52,015 bases of DNA from assembly GCF_012911935.1 (NCBI RefSeq), contig NZ_JAAXLA010000047.1, positions 1-52,015 on the forward strand. Direction: 5' to 3'. Shown in pieces: positions 8,304 through 15,610 of the stretch. Both the position numbers and the translations under genes were made by a program. Origin of the DNA: Pseudonocardia acidicola (GTDB taxonomy: Bacteria > Actinomycetota > Actinomycetes > Mycobacteriales > Pseudonocardiaceae). The notes beneath the pieces were generated by a model. The model was not told the origin of the DNA. It did no database searches and saw nothing but the letters and a program-made list of their open reading frames with translations. Within the stretch, counting starts at the first letter, position 1. Each line of letters starts with the position of its first letter.

Positions 8304-9332
8304 TCAGAACCCGCCGACCCGCAGCACTGCACCGGTCGCCAGGCCGAGCACCAGCAGCGCACCGGCCTGCCGCACGTGTACCCACGCCAGCGCCGCGTAC
8401 CACAGCGGCCACACCGGGAAGTCCTTCGGCGGCTCGCGCGGCGGGGGTCGCCGGAAGTACGGCCACACCGTCACCAGTCGGGGCACCGCGGCCACGACGA
8501 CCAGTGCCGGCCACGGCATCGCGGCGAGCAGCACCGCCAGCCCGACCAGCGGGTAGAACCCGGCCATCAGGCCCAGCGTCACGGCCCGGGCCCGCTGCTC
8601 GCCCAGCATCACCGGCAGCGTCCGGATCCCCAGCGGCGCGTCATAGCGGGTCTTGTCGATGTGCTTGCCCATCAGCACCGTGGTGCACAGCAGGCCATAG
8701 GGCAGCGAGGCCACCAGCACCTGCCACGGCAGCGACCCGACCGCGGCGTAGTAGGTGCCGCCGACCATCAGCGGGCCCCACACCACCAGGACATCGGGCT
8801 CGCCGAGGCCGCGCTTCTTCAGCCGCAGCGGTGGCGCGGTGTAGGCGACGCTGAGCCCGAGCCCGGCGACCGCGAACGCCACCACCGGCCAGCCCCGGGC
8901 GAACGCCAGCACGACGAGGAGCGCCAGGTCGGCGGCGTTGACCACCACGATCGCGACCAGCAGGGTGCGCCGGCTGACCAGCCCGGCCAGCACCGGGTGC
9001 GGCGCGTAGAGCGCCCGCGGATAGCTCGCGCTGTCGCTGCCGGCCCGGGTGTCGTAGAGGTCGTTCATCAGGTTGTTGGCGATGTGCGCCAGCGTGATGC
9101 CGACGATCGCGAGGACCAGCCACGGCCAGTCCAGGCCGGGCCGGCCGACCGCGAGCAACGCCGCCACCAGCCCGGACACGAGCGTCATCGGCAGCACGGC
9201 GGCCCGGCTGACGACGATCCACCGGGTGACCGCGTCGATTCGCCCGCTCCGCGCGGCGTCCGGGGGCGGATTGGTCGTGCGCAGCGCGTACGCCCAGGAA
9301 CGCAGTCGGGAGCCAGGAGTGGCCTCGGTCAC
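8304..9332 (-). CDS. UbiA family prenyltransferase
   Basis: This 342-residue polytopic membrane protein belongs to the UbiA superfamily of prenyl-diphosphate transferases. Both Asp-rich Mg-diphosphate motifs are present: 'NDLYDTRAGSD' (about 89-99, NDxxDxxxD) and 'DKTRYDAPLGIRTLP' (about 220-234, DxxxD). At least eight hydrophobic helices are visible. It would attach an isoprenoid chain to an aromatic acceptor (MenA-like chemistry) or act in lipid/quinone side pathways; no other quinone gene is nearby to decide. GTG 9332 is favoured by a TACGAT -10 six bases upstream; further upstream codons read through a promoter region. Confidence 0.87.
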   Translation of the reverse strand: MTEATPGSRLRSWAYALRTTNPPPDAARSGRIDAVTRWIVVSRAAVLPMTLVSGLVAALLAVGRPGLDWPWLVLAIVGITLAHIANNLMNDLYDTRAGSDSASYPRALYAPHPVLAGLVSRRTLLVAIVVVNAADLALLVVLAFARGWPVVAFAVAGLGLSVAYTAPPLRLKKRGLGEPDVLVVWGPLMVGGTYYAAVGSLPWQVLVASLPYGLLCTTVLMGKHIDKTRYDAPLGIRTLPVMLGEQRARAVTLGLMAGFYPLVGLAVLLAAMPWPALVVVAAVPRLVTVWPYFRRPPPREPPKDFPVWPLWYAALAWVHVRQAGALLVLGLATGAVLRVGGF

Positions 9333-9338
9333 ACCGGG

Positions 9339-9344
9339 ATCGTA
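9339..9344 (-). promoter_or_regulatory. -10 hexamer of a predicted leaderless promoter (UbiA gene)
   Basis: On the reverse strand TACGAT lies six bases before GTG 9332, with no Shine-Dalgarno between. Confidence 0.45.
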
Positions 9345-9387
9345 CGGCCGATCCGGCGCGCGCCGGGCGTTGCCGGTCCCAGGTCCG

Positions 9388-9416
9388 TTGACCCGGCACC
9401 GACGGCCTCCTAGTGT
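9388..9416 (+). promoter_or_regulatory. Sigma70-type promoter of the TetR-P450 operon
   Basis: TTGACC (9388-9393), a 17-base spacer and TAGTGT (9411-9416) form the best-looking -35/-10 pair in the window. Transcription would start near 9423, placing the 7-bp tandem repeat at 9440-9453 just downstream. Confidence 0.7.
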
Positions 9417-9439
9417 GACCGATGACCAGATACGAAAGT

Positions 9440-9453
9440 CAGTCATCAGTCAT
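9440..9453 (+). repeat. Tandem 7-bp direct repeat, candidate regulator site
   Basis: CAGTCAT occurs twice back to back between the predicted transcription start and the TetR start codon. GTCAT within it also pairs with ATGAC at 9422-9426, giving a loose inverted repeat. Position suits autoregulation by the TetR protein; binding is inference. Confidence 0.4.
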
Positions 9454-9463
9454 GGAGGTGGTC

Positions 9464-10162
9464 GTGGGCCAGAGCCGGGAGGCGCGCATCCTCGACGCAG
9501 CCGGGGAGTTGCTGCTCGTCTTCGGCTACCGCAGGGTCACCATCGAGGACGTCGCGCGCCGGGCGGGCGTCGGCAAGGGCACGGTGTATCTGCACTGGTC
9601 GAGCAAGCTCGAGCTGTTCGCGACCGTGCTCGTCCGCGACGTCGCCGCGATCGTCGCCGAGCAGCTCGCGGCGCTGCGCGCCGATCCCGCAGAGGTCCGG
9701 CTGCACCGCACGATGCGCGCGCTGTTCCTGCTCGTCATGCACCGCCCGCTCGCCCGGGCGTTCTACACCGGGGACACCGAACTGCTCGGCGCGCTGAGCG
9801 CCGACACCAAGATCGGCCGGCAGTTCGCCATGGACAAGGCCGCGATGGCGCAGCCCTACCTGAGCGTGCTGCACGAGCACGGCCTGCTGGCCGACGACCC
9901 GGGCGCCGACCCCGGCCTGATGTACCGGTTCTCCGCCGCGACCACCGGCTTCTTCCTGCTGGAACGCCTTCTGCCCGCCGCGGGCGATGGCGACCTCGAG
10001 GCCAAGGCCGGCGCTCTGGCCACCACGGTCCGCCGTGGCTTCGAGCCGGCGGCCGACCCGGCCCACGCGGCCATCGAGGCCGCGGCCGCGGCCGTGATCG
10101 ACCTGTACGAGCACCTGCTCGCCGATCTGACCCGCTCACTGCCCGAGGAGAACAGCCCATGA
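9464..10162 (+). CDS. TetR family transcriptional regulator
   Basis: The 232-residue product has an N-terminal TetR helix-turn-helix: 'RILDAAGELLLVFGYRRVTIEDVARRAGVGKGTVYLHW' spans about residues 8-45. The variable C-terminal ligand domain is helical and ends 'AAAAVIDLYEHLLADL'. GTG 9464 is preferred because GGAGG lies five bases upstream and the protein then begins just before the HTH; ATGs at 9422 and 9452 are in frame but lack a ribosome binding site. The stop overlaps the P450 start (ATGA), so regulator and enzyme are made from one mRNA. It probably represses its own promoter and responds to a P450 substrate or product (inference). Confidence 0.93.
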   Translation: MGQSREARILDAAGELLLVFGYRRVTIEDVARRAGVGKGTVYLHWSSKLELFATVLVRDVAAIVAEQLAALRADPAEVRLHRTMRALFLLVMHRPLARAFYTGDTELLGALSADTKIGRQFAMDKAAMAQPYLSVLHEHGLLADDPGADPGLMYRFSAATTGFFLLERLLPAAGDGDLEAKAGALATTVRRGFEPAADPAHAAIEAAAAAVIDLYEHLLADLTRSLPEENSP

Positions 10163-11361
10163 CCACCACCGGTCCGGCCGATCTCGCTCCCACCACCGAG
10201 GACGAGCGTGCCCTGCTCGACTGGTTGCGCACGATGCGCGACGAGCACCCGGTCTGGCAGGACCGCTACGCCACCTGGCACGTGTTCCGCCACGCCGACG
10301 TCGAGGCCGTCATCCGCGACCCCGCCACGTTCTCCTCCGACACCACCCGGCTCGTCCCCGCCGCGGCACCCGTCCGGCGCGGCATGCTGACGCAGATCGA
10401 TCCTCCCGAGCACCGCGCCCTGCGCCGCGTGGTCAGTGCCGCGTTCACCCCTCGGACCGTCGCCGCTCTGGAGCCCCGGATCCGCACCGTGACCGGCCAG
10501 CTCCTCGACGCCGCCGGCGAGCGGTTCGACCTCGTCGACGCGCTCGCGTTCCCGCTGCCCGTCATCGTCATCGCCGAGCTGCTGGGCCTTCCCGCTGAGG
10601 ACCGGGCGCTGTTCCGCACCTGGGCCGACGGGCTGTTCGCGATGCAGGTCGACGATCCCCGCGACCCCGCGCTGGGGCAGCGCATCGCCGCGGCGCTGGC
10701 CGAGATCACGGACTACCTCACCGAGCACTGCCGCGACCGGCGCACCGATCCGCGCGCCGATCTCATATCGGCCCTGGTCACCGCGGAGGTCGACGGCCGG
10801 CGCCTGGACGACGAGGAGGCGGCGAACTTCTCGATGCTGCTGCTGCTCGCCGGGCACATCACCACCACCGTCCTGCTCGGCAACGCGGTACGCACCTTCG
10901 ACGAGCACCCCGGCGTCTGGGACGAGCTGCGCGCCGACCCGGGCCTCATCCCGGGTGCGATCGAGGAGGTCCTGCGCTACCGCTCGCCGTTCACCCAGGT
11001 CGGTCGCTCGACGATGCACCCCGTCGAGGTGGCCGGGGTGAGCATCCCCGCCGACGTGATCGTCACGCCGTGGCTGCTCTCGGCGAACCGGGACCCCCGG
11101 GCACATCCCGAGCCCGACCGATTCGACATCCGCCGAGGCGTGGGCGGCGGTGCCCAGCTGGCCTTCGGGCACGGCGTCCACTTCTGCCTCGGCGCCCCGC
11201 TGGCCCGCCTCGAGGCCCGGGTGGCCCTGGAGGAACTCACCGCGCGCCACCGCGCCCTCCCGCTGGACCACGACACCATCGCCGGTACGGGCGGTCTGCG
11301 GCACTATTCGCGCGGCATCCTCGGCACCCGCAACCTGCCGGTGCACCCCGTCCCGGCCTGA
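10159..11361 (+). CDS. Cytochrome P450
   Basis: The 400-residue soluble class I bacterial P450 has all core motifs: I-helix 'AGHITT' (231-236), K-helix ExxR (Glu270...Arg273 in 'EEVLRYR') and heme loop 'FGHGVHFCLG' with the axial Cys343. The I-helix acid normally before the conserved Thr (AG-D/E-TT) is replaced by Ile in 'AGHITT', which may alter proton delivery or reaction type. It needs a ferredoxin and reductase, neither of which is encoded nearby. Coupling to the TetR gene suggests substrate-induced expression. A hairpin terminator follows. Confidence 0.96.
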   Translation: MTTTGPADLAPTTEDERALLDWLRTMRDEHPVWQDRYATWHVFRHADVEAVIRDPATFSSDTTRLVPAAAPVRRGMLTQIDPPEHRALRRVVSAAFTPRTVAALEPRIRTVTGQLLDAAGERFDLVDALAFPLPVIVIAELLGLPAEDRALFRTWADGLFAMQVDDPRDPALGQRIAAALAEITDYLTEHCRDRRTDPRADLISALVTAEVDGRRLDDEEAANFSMLLLLAGHITTTVLLGNAVRTFDEHPGVWDELRADPGLIPGAIEEVLRYRSPFTQVGRSTMHPVEVAGVSIPADVIVTPWLLSANRDPRAHPEPDRFDIRRGVGGGAQLAFGHGVHFCLGAPLARLEARVALEELTARHRALPLDHDTIAGTGGLRHYSRGILGTRNLPVHPVPA

Positions 11362-11371
11362 GCCGGACCGG

Positions 11372-11403
11372 CGGCGCCCACCCCTCCAGGACGAGGGGCG
11401 CCG
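11372..11403 (+). terminator. Hairpin terminator after the P450 gene
   Basis: CGGCGCCC and GGGCGCCG pair over 8 bp around a 16-base loop, 10 bases after the P450 stop. The loop holds a competing CCCTC/GAGGG pairing. Confidence 0.55.
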
Positions 11404-11706
11404 GGGCGGGTTATCCGCGAGCGGCAGCCCGGCCCGTTGTGTCCGGCCATCTGCGGTCGGTGCGACGACGCGGGCCTCGGCGAGGTCGGCGTGGATCGAC
11501 AGCAGCACGACGGCCGTCGTACCCGGTCGCGGCACAGGCCCACGCCGCCGCGCGCGTCATGCGGTCACGGCGACGGTCCGTCCGGCCGGCCGCCCGGGGC
11601 GGCGGCCGCCACGAGCCGGAGGTCGGTGCCCTTCCCCGGTGCACCACCGCCGTCGCCCGTGGCGGCGCCGCCGTCGGCAGGCCATCCCGGCGCGGTCCGC
11701 GCCGGA
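11404..11706. other. Non-coding gap between the P450 and bldD genes
   Basis: I see no convincing gene in this stretch. Possible reading frames are arginine/proline-rich and lack ribosome binding sites. It must contain the bldD transcription end; a weak GGTGC/GCACC pairing at 11625-11645 is the only candidate hairpin found. Confidence 0.5.
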
Positions 11707-12198
11707 TCAGTCGACCCGGTGCGCGGGCCTGGCCTCGGGCGGCAGCACGCCCCAGTCGATGAGCTGGTCGGTGAGCTCACCCGGCGTCATGTCGTAGATG
11801 ATCGCCAGCGAGCGCAGGTCCTCGGCCCGGATGGACAGCACCTTGCCGTTGTAGTCGCCGCGCTGGCTCTGGATGGCCGCCGCGTAGCGGGCCAGCGGGC
11901 CCACCTTGTCGGCGGGCAGCTGCTGGAGCCGCTCGAGATTGATGACGATCTTCGTGGCCGGCTCGGAACCCGACGGCACGCGGCCCTCGGGCAGCAGTTC
12001 GGCCACCGGCACCCCGTAGAAGTCGGCCAGCTCGGCCAGCTTCTGCACGGTCACCGCGCGGTCACCGCGCTCGTAGGAGCCGACGACGACCGCCTTCCAC
12101 CGGCCCCCCGACTTCTGCTCGACGCCGTGCAGCGACAGCCCCTGCTGCTGCCGGATGGCCCGGAGCTTGCTGCCGAGCGCCTTGGCGTAGTCGCCCAT
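11707..12198 (-). CDS. bldD: Developmental transcription regulator BldD
   Basis: The 163-residue product closely follows Streptomyces BldD. The N-terminal Xre-type DNA-binding domain contains 'LGSKLRAIRQQQGLSLHGVE' (about 8-27) and 'RWKAVVVGSYERGDRAVTVQ' (33-52). The C-terminal domain keeps the cyclic di-GMP signature RxD-x8-RxxD as Arg113/Asp115 and Arg124/Asp127. In Streptomyces, c-di-GMP-bound BldD dimerises and represses sporulation genes; in non-sporulating relatives the regulon is less known. AAGGAGA lies seven bases before the ATG. The location beside pyrR matches Streptomyces. Confidence 0.97.
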   Translation of the reverse strand: MGDYAKALGSKLRAIRQQQGLSLHGVEQKSGGRWKAVVVGSYERGDRAVTVQKLAELADFYGVPVAELLPEGRVPSGSEPATKIVINLERLQQLPADKVGPLARYAAAIQSQRGDYNGKVLSIRAEDLRSLAIIYDMTPGELTDQLIDWGVLPPEARPAHRVD

Positions 12199-12297
12199 GT
12201 GGCGATCTCCTTATTCGCTGGTCGTACGGCCGCGGGACCGACGCCCATGTACTGGGTGGTGCGTGAAGTTGAGCCGGCGCCCCTGATCGCCGGCCTC

Positions 12298-12343
12298 CTG
12301 CTCACGGTTGGTGCCCCCCGCTGCCGCGGCCACCCGTGAGCAG
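12298..12343. repeat. 10-bp inverted repeat upstream of bldD
   Basis: CTGCTCACGG (12298-12307) and CCGTGAGCAG (12334-12343) are perfect complements separated by 26 bases, about 100-145 bases upstream of the bldD ATG. The arms contain TCAC/GTGA, the core of published BldD half-sites. It could be a two-site operator or an RNA hairpin. Confidence 0.6.
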
Positions 12344-12680
12344 CTGATCAATACGGAGAGTAATCATGCGCTCGTCTCCGTCATCGGGTCAAGTTGGTCG
12401 ACCCCAGACAGTCCCCGAGCGGCGTTTCTCCACTCGAACGGCTGATCGAGACCCCCTTGTCGGCGGTACGGGCGGACGGCCGGCGGGTTCGCTGCGCGTC
12501 CACGGGCGGGCACCGCGGGGCGGCTGGGGCACGTGTGGGTGCGTGGCCGGTCACTCCGGTCCCAGGAGCGGTCACCGGCTGGCCCGACGTCCGGTGACCG
12601 CGATCGCGTGATCGACCGCCGCGGCTGTGACGCTGCCGATGCCGGGCCGCCGTGGGCATGTCCCGGGGGGCCCGCGCTGC

Positions 12681-12686
12681 TAGCGT
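12681..12686 (+). promoter_or_regulatory. Candidate -10 of the pyr operon
   Basis: TAGCGT lies 14 bases upstream of the PyrR hairpin. No clear -35 is seen 16-18 bases before it. Confidence 0.4.
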
Positions 12687-12700
12687 GGGCGGCACATCGT

Positions 12701-12736
12701 TCCTTTAAGACCCGTCCGGTGAGGCGGGGAAGGAGA
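12701..12736 (+). promoter_or_regulatory. PyrR-binding RNA hairpin covering the pyrR ribosome binding site
   Basis: Lower stem TCCTT (12701-12705) pairs with AAGGA (12730-12734). Upper stem CCCG (12711-12714) pairs with CGGG (12725-12728), leaving the loop TCCGGTGAGG, which matches the PyrR-loop pattern (CCxGxGAGG). The Shine-Dalgarno AGGAGA (12731-12736) is partly inside the lower stem. This fits the translational repression reported for mycobacterial pyr operons, where UMP-bound PyrR stabilises the hairpin and blocks ribosomes. No terminator/antiterminator pair is seen. Confidence 0.8.
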
Positions 12737-12741
12737 GCCTC

Positions 12742-13362
12742 GTGGCGAACGACCGCCGCGGGGACGTGGGAGGCGAGAGCAGCGGTGTCCCCGACCGCCA
12801 GCTGCTCAGCGCCGCCGACGTCACCCGCACCATCGCGCGCATTGCGCACCAGATCATCGAGAAGACCGCGTTCGAGCCCGCCCGGGCCGACGACGTCGTG
12901 TTGATCGGCATCCCCACCGGCGGCGCCGTGCTGGCCCGCAGGCTCGCGGCCGCGATCGCCGACTTCACCGGCACCGCCCCCGCCGTCGGCTCGGTGGACC
13001 CGACGCTCTACCGCGACGACCTGCGCCGCAAGCCCGCCCGCGCGCTCGAGCACACCGCGGTCCCCGAGGGCGGCCTGGACGACAAGCTCGTCGTGCTCGT
13101 CGACGACGTGCTGTTCTCCGGGCGCACCGTGCGCGCCGCGCTCGACGCGCTGCGCGATCACGGCCGCCCGCGCGCCGTCCAGCTGGCCGTGCTCGTCGAC
13201 CGCGGGCACCGGGAGCTGCCGATCCGCGCCGACTACGTGGGCAAGAACGTGCCGACCTCGCGCAGCGAGTCCATCGTCGTCTACCTCACCGAGATCGACG
13301 GCCGGGACGGTGTCTCGCTGCGCCGGGGCGTCGAGGGTGACGTGGTGGAGGGCCAGCAGTGA
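12742..13362 (+). CDS. pyrR: PyrR, pyr operon regulator / uracil phosphoribosyltransferase
   Basis: The 206-residue type I phosphoribosyltransferase has the PRPP loop 'VLVDDVLFSGRTVRAAL' (about 115-131) and 'LIGIPTGGAVLARRLA' (about 54-69). PyrR binds pyr mRNA in response to UMP/UTP and may have weak uracil phosphoribosyltransferase activity. The N-terminal 23 or so residues are an extension typical of actinobacterial members. It starts the operon pyrR-pyrB-pyrC-carA-carB-pyrF, in which every junction overlaps. GTG 12742 follows AGGAGA by five bases. Confidence 0.97.
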   Translation: MANDRRGDVGGESSGVPDRQLLSAADVTRTIARIAHQIIEKTAFEPARADDVVLIGIPTGGAVLARRLAAAIADFTGTAPAVGSVDPTLYRDDLRRKPARALEHTAVPEGGLDDKLVVLVDDVLFSGRTVRAALDALRDHGRPRAVQLAVLVDRGHRELPIRADYVGKNVPTSRSESIVVYLTEIDGRDGVSLRRGVEGDVVEGQQ

Positions 13363-14303
13363 AGCACCTGCTCTCCGTGACCGATCTCGACGCCGCCGCG
13401 GCGAACGGTCTGCTCGACACCGCCGACCGGCTCCGGCAGGCCCTGCTGGGCCGCGAGATCCGCAAGCTCCCCACACTGCGCGGCCGCACCGTGATCACGA
13501 TGTTCTACGAGGACTCCACCCGGACCCGGGTCTCGTTCGAGATCGCCGGCAAGTGGATGAGCGCCGACACCGTGAACGTCAGCGCCAAGGGCTCCTCGGT
13601 CTCCAAGGGTGAGTCGCTGCGCGACACGTCGCTCACACTGTCGGCGATGGGTGCCGACTGCGTGATCGTCCGGCACCCCGCGTCGGGTGCCGCGCACCGG
13701 CTGGCCTCCTGGGCCGACCGGGACGCCGGCATGACCGGCACCCACACCTCGATCGTCAACGCCGGTGACGGCACCCACGAGCATCCCACCCAGGCGCTGC
13801 TCGACGCCGCCACCCTGCGCGACCGGCTGGGCTCGATCGCCGGGCGCCGCATCGGCATCGTCGGCGACGTGCTGCACAGCCGGGTCGCCCGGTCGAACGT
13901 GTTCCTGCTGGCCACCCTCGGCGCCGAGGTCGTGCTGGTCGCGCCGCCGACGCTGCTGCCCGTCGGGGTCGAGCAGTGGCCGTGCCGGGTGTCGCACGAG
14001 CTCGACGCCGAACTGCCCGGCCTGGACGCGGTGATGATGCTGCGCGTGCAGGCCGAGCGGATGCACGGCGCGTTCTTCCCGTCGTCGCGGGAGTACGCGA
14101 TCCGCTACGGCCTCTCCGACGAGCGGGCGGCCCTGCTGGCCGAGCACGCCGTCGTGCTGCACCCCGGCCCCATGGTGCGCGGCATGGAGATCGCCCCCTC
14201 GGTGGCCGACTCGCCGCGCGCCGCCATCCTCGCCCAGGTGCGCAACGGCGTGCACGTCCGGATGGCCGTCCTCTACCACCTGCTTGCGGGAGCCCCCGAG
14301 TGA
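13359..14303 (+). CDS. pyrB: Aspartate carbamoyltransferase, catalytic subunit
   Basis: This 314-residue enzyme condenses carbamoyl phosphate and aspartate to carbamoyl aspartate. The carbamoyl-phosphate loop 'EDSTRTRVSFE' places STRTR at 53-57. 'KGSSVSKGESLRDT' (about 75-88), 'HEHPTQALLD' (about 139-148) and 'HPGPMVRGMEI' (about 268-278) are further active-site segments. No regulatory subunit (pyrI) is present. GTG 13359 overlaps the pyrR stop. Confidence 0.98.
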   Translation: MKHLLSVTDLDAAAANGLLDTADRLRQALLGREIRKLPTLRGRTVITMFYEDSTRTRVSFEIAGKWMSADTVNVSAKGSSVSKGESLRDTSLTLSAMGADCVIVRHPASGAAHRLASWADRDAGMTGTHTSIVNAGDGTHEHPTQALLDAATLRDRLGSIAGRRIGIVGDVLHSRVARSNVFLLATLGAEVVLVAPPTLLPVGVEQWPCRVSHELDAELPGLDAVMMLRVQAERMHGAFFPSSREYAIRYGLSDERAALLAEHAVVLHPGPMVRGMEIAPSVADSPRAAILAQVRNGVHVRMAVLYHLLAGAPE

Positions 14304-15610
14304 GTCAGCCCAACGCGAACCTGTTCATCACCAACGCCCGTCCCTACGGCGAGGGCGGCCCGGTCGACGTGGTGGTCGCCGACGGCGTGATCACCGAGAT
14401 CGGTGCCGGGCTCACCGCCCCCGATGGCGCCGAGATCATCGACGCCGCCGGCCTGGTGCTGCTGCCCGGCTTCGTCGACCTGCACGTGCACCTGCGCGAG
14501 CCCGGTGGCGAGGAGTCGGAGACCATCGAGACCGGCTCGCGCGCCGCCGCGCTGGGCGGGTTCACCGCGGTGTTCGCAATGCCCAACACCGACCCCGTGG
14601 CCGACACCGAGGTCGTCGTCGAGCACGTGTGGCGGCGCGGGGCGGCGGTCGGGCTGGTCGACGTGTACCCGGTCGGTGCCGTGACCGTCGGGCTGGAGGG
14701 CACCAAGCTCGCCGAGCTCGGCACCATGGCCGGCTCGCGGGCGAACGTGCGGATGTTCTCCGACGACGGCCGCTGCGTGAACGACCCGCTGATCATGCGC
14801 CGGGCCCTGGAGTACGCATCGGCGCTGAACGTGGTCGTCGCCCAGCACGCCGAGGACCACCGGCTCACCAGCGGCGCGCAGGCCCACGAGGGCGTCGTCG
14901 CCTCCCGGCTCGGGCTGGCCGGCTGGCCCGCCACCGCCGAGGAGACCGTCGTCGCCCGCGACTGCGCGCTGGCCCGGGAGGCGAAGGCGGCACTGCACGT
15001 CTGCCACGTGTCCTCGCAGAACACCATCGACGTGCTGCGCGCGGCCAAGGCCGCCGGCGTGCGGGTCTCCGCGGAGGTCACCCCGCACCACCTGCTGCTC
15101 ACCGACGCCGCGCTGACCAGCTACGACCCGGTGAACAAGGTCAACCCGCCGCTGCGCACCGCGGCCGACACCAGGGCGATGCGCGCGGCACTGGCCGAGG
15201 GCGTCATCGACGTCGTCGCGACCGACCACGCCCCGCACGCGGCGCAGTACAAGGACACCGAGTGGGCCGCGGCCAAACCGGGCATGCTCGGCCTGCAGAC
15301 GGCGCTGTCGGTGGTCGTGCACACCATGGTCGAGCCCGGCCTGCTGGACTGGCGCGGTGTCGCCCGGGTGCTGTCCGAGCGCCCCGCGGAGATCACCGGG
15401 CTGGCCGACCAGGGCCGCCCGATCGCCGTCGGCGAGCCGGCGAACTTCGCGCTGGTCGACCCCGAGGCACAGTGGACGGTCCGGGGCGCGGCCCTGGCCA
15501 GCAAGGCGGCCAACACCCCCTACGAGGGCATGCGGCTGCCCGCCACGGTGGTCGCCACCGTGCTGCGCGGCCGGGTCACCGCCCGGGACGGGCAGGTGCG
15601 CAATGGCTGA
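14300..15610 (+). CDS. pyrC: Dihydroorotase
   Basis: This 436-residue amidohydrolase cyclises carbamoyl aspartate to dihydroorotate. The zinc motif 'GFVDLHVHLREPG' has His62 and His64. 'AQHAEDH', 'VCHVSSQNT' and 'ATDHAPHA' (near 308) supply the other ligands and catalytic Asp. It is the longer class I type. GTG 14300 overlaps the pyrB stop by four bases, and its 3' end overlaps carA by eight bases, leaving no room for the small membrane-protein gene found between pyrC and carA in mycobacteria. Confidence 0.97.
   Translation: MSQPNANLFITNARPYGEGGPVDVVVADGVITEIGAGLTAPDGAEIIDAAGLVLLPGFVDLHVHLREPGGEESETIETGSRAAALGGFTAVFAMPNTDPVADTEVVVEHVWRRGAAVGLVDVYPVGAVTVGLEGTKLAELGTMAGSRANVRMFSDDGRCVNDPLIMRRALEYASALNVVVAQHAEDHRLTSGAQAHEGVVASRLGLAGWPATAEETVVARDCALAREAKAALHVCHVSSQNTIDVLRAAKAAGVRVSAEVTPHHLLLTDAALTSYDPVNKVNPPLRTAADTRAMRAALAEGVIDVVATDHAPHAAQYKDTEWAAAKPGMLGLQTALSVVVHTMVEPGLLDWRGVARVLSERPAEITGLADQGRPIAVGEPANFALVDPEAQWTVRGAALASKAANTPYEGMRLPATVVATVLRGRVTARDGQVRNG

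Larger units (their letters stand above)
12199..12700. other. Divergent bldD/pyrR control region
   Basis: About 500 bases separate the bldD start from the pyrR leader. It holds the bldD ribosome binding site (12206-12212), a long-spaced 10-bp inverted repeat (12298-12343) and a TAGCGT -10 candidate for the pyr operon (12681-12686). An 81-codon frame starts at ATG 12366 behind GGAGAG, but its codon use is unlike the rest of the window. Otherwise I see nothing coding. Confidence 0.6.

Noticed and set aside
11404..11706. Small gene between P450 and bldD
   Set aside because: All frames are Arg/Pro-rich without ribosome binding sites or domains.
12366..12611. 81-codon frame with a good ribosome binding site in the bldD-pyrR gap
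   Set aside because: Third-position GC is only about half, far below true genes here, and the peptide shows no domain. The ribosome binding site match is probably chance.
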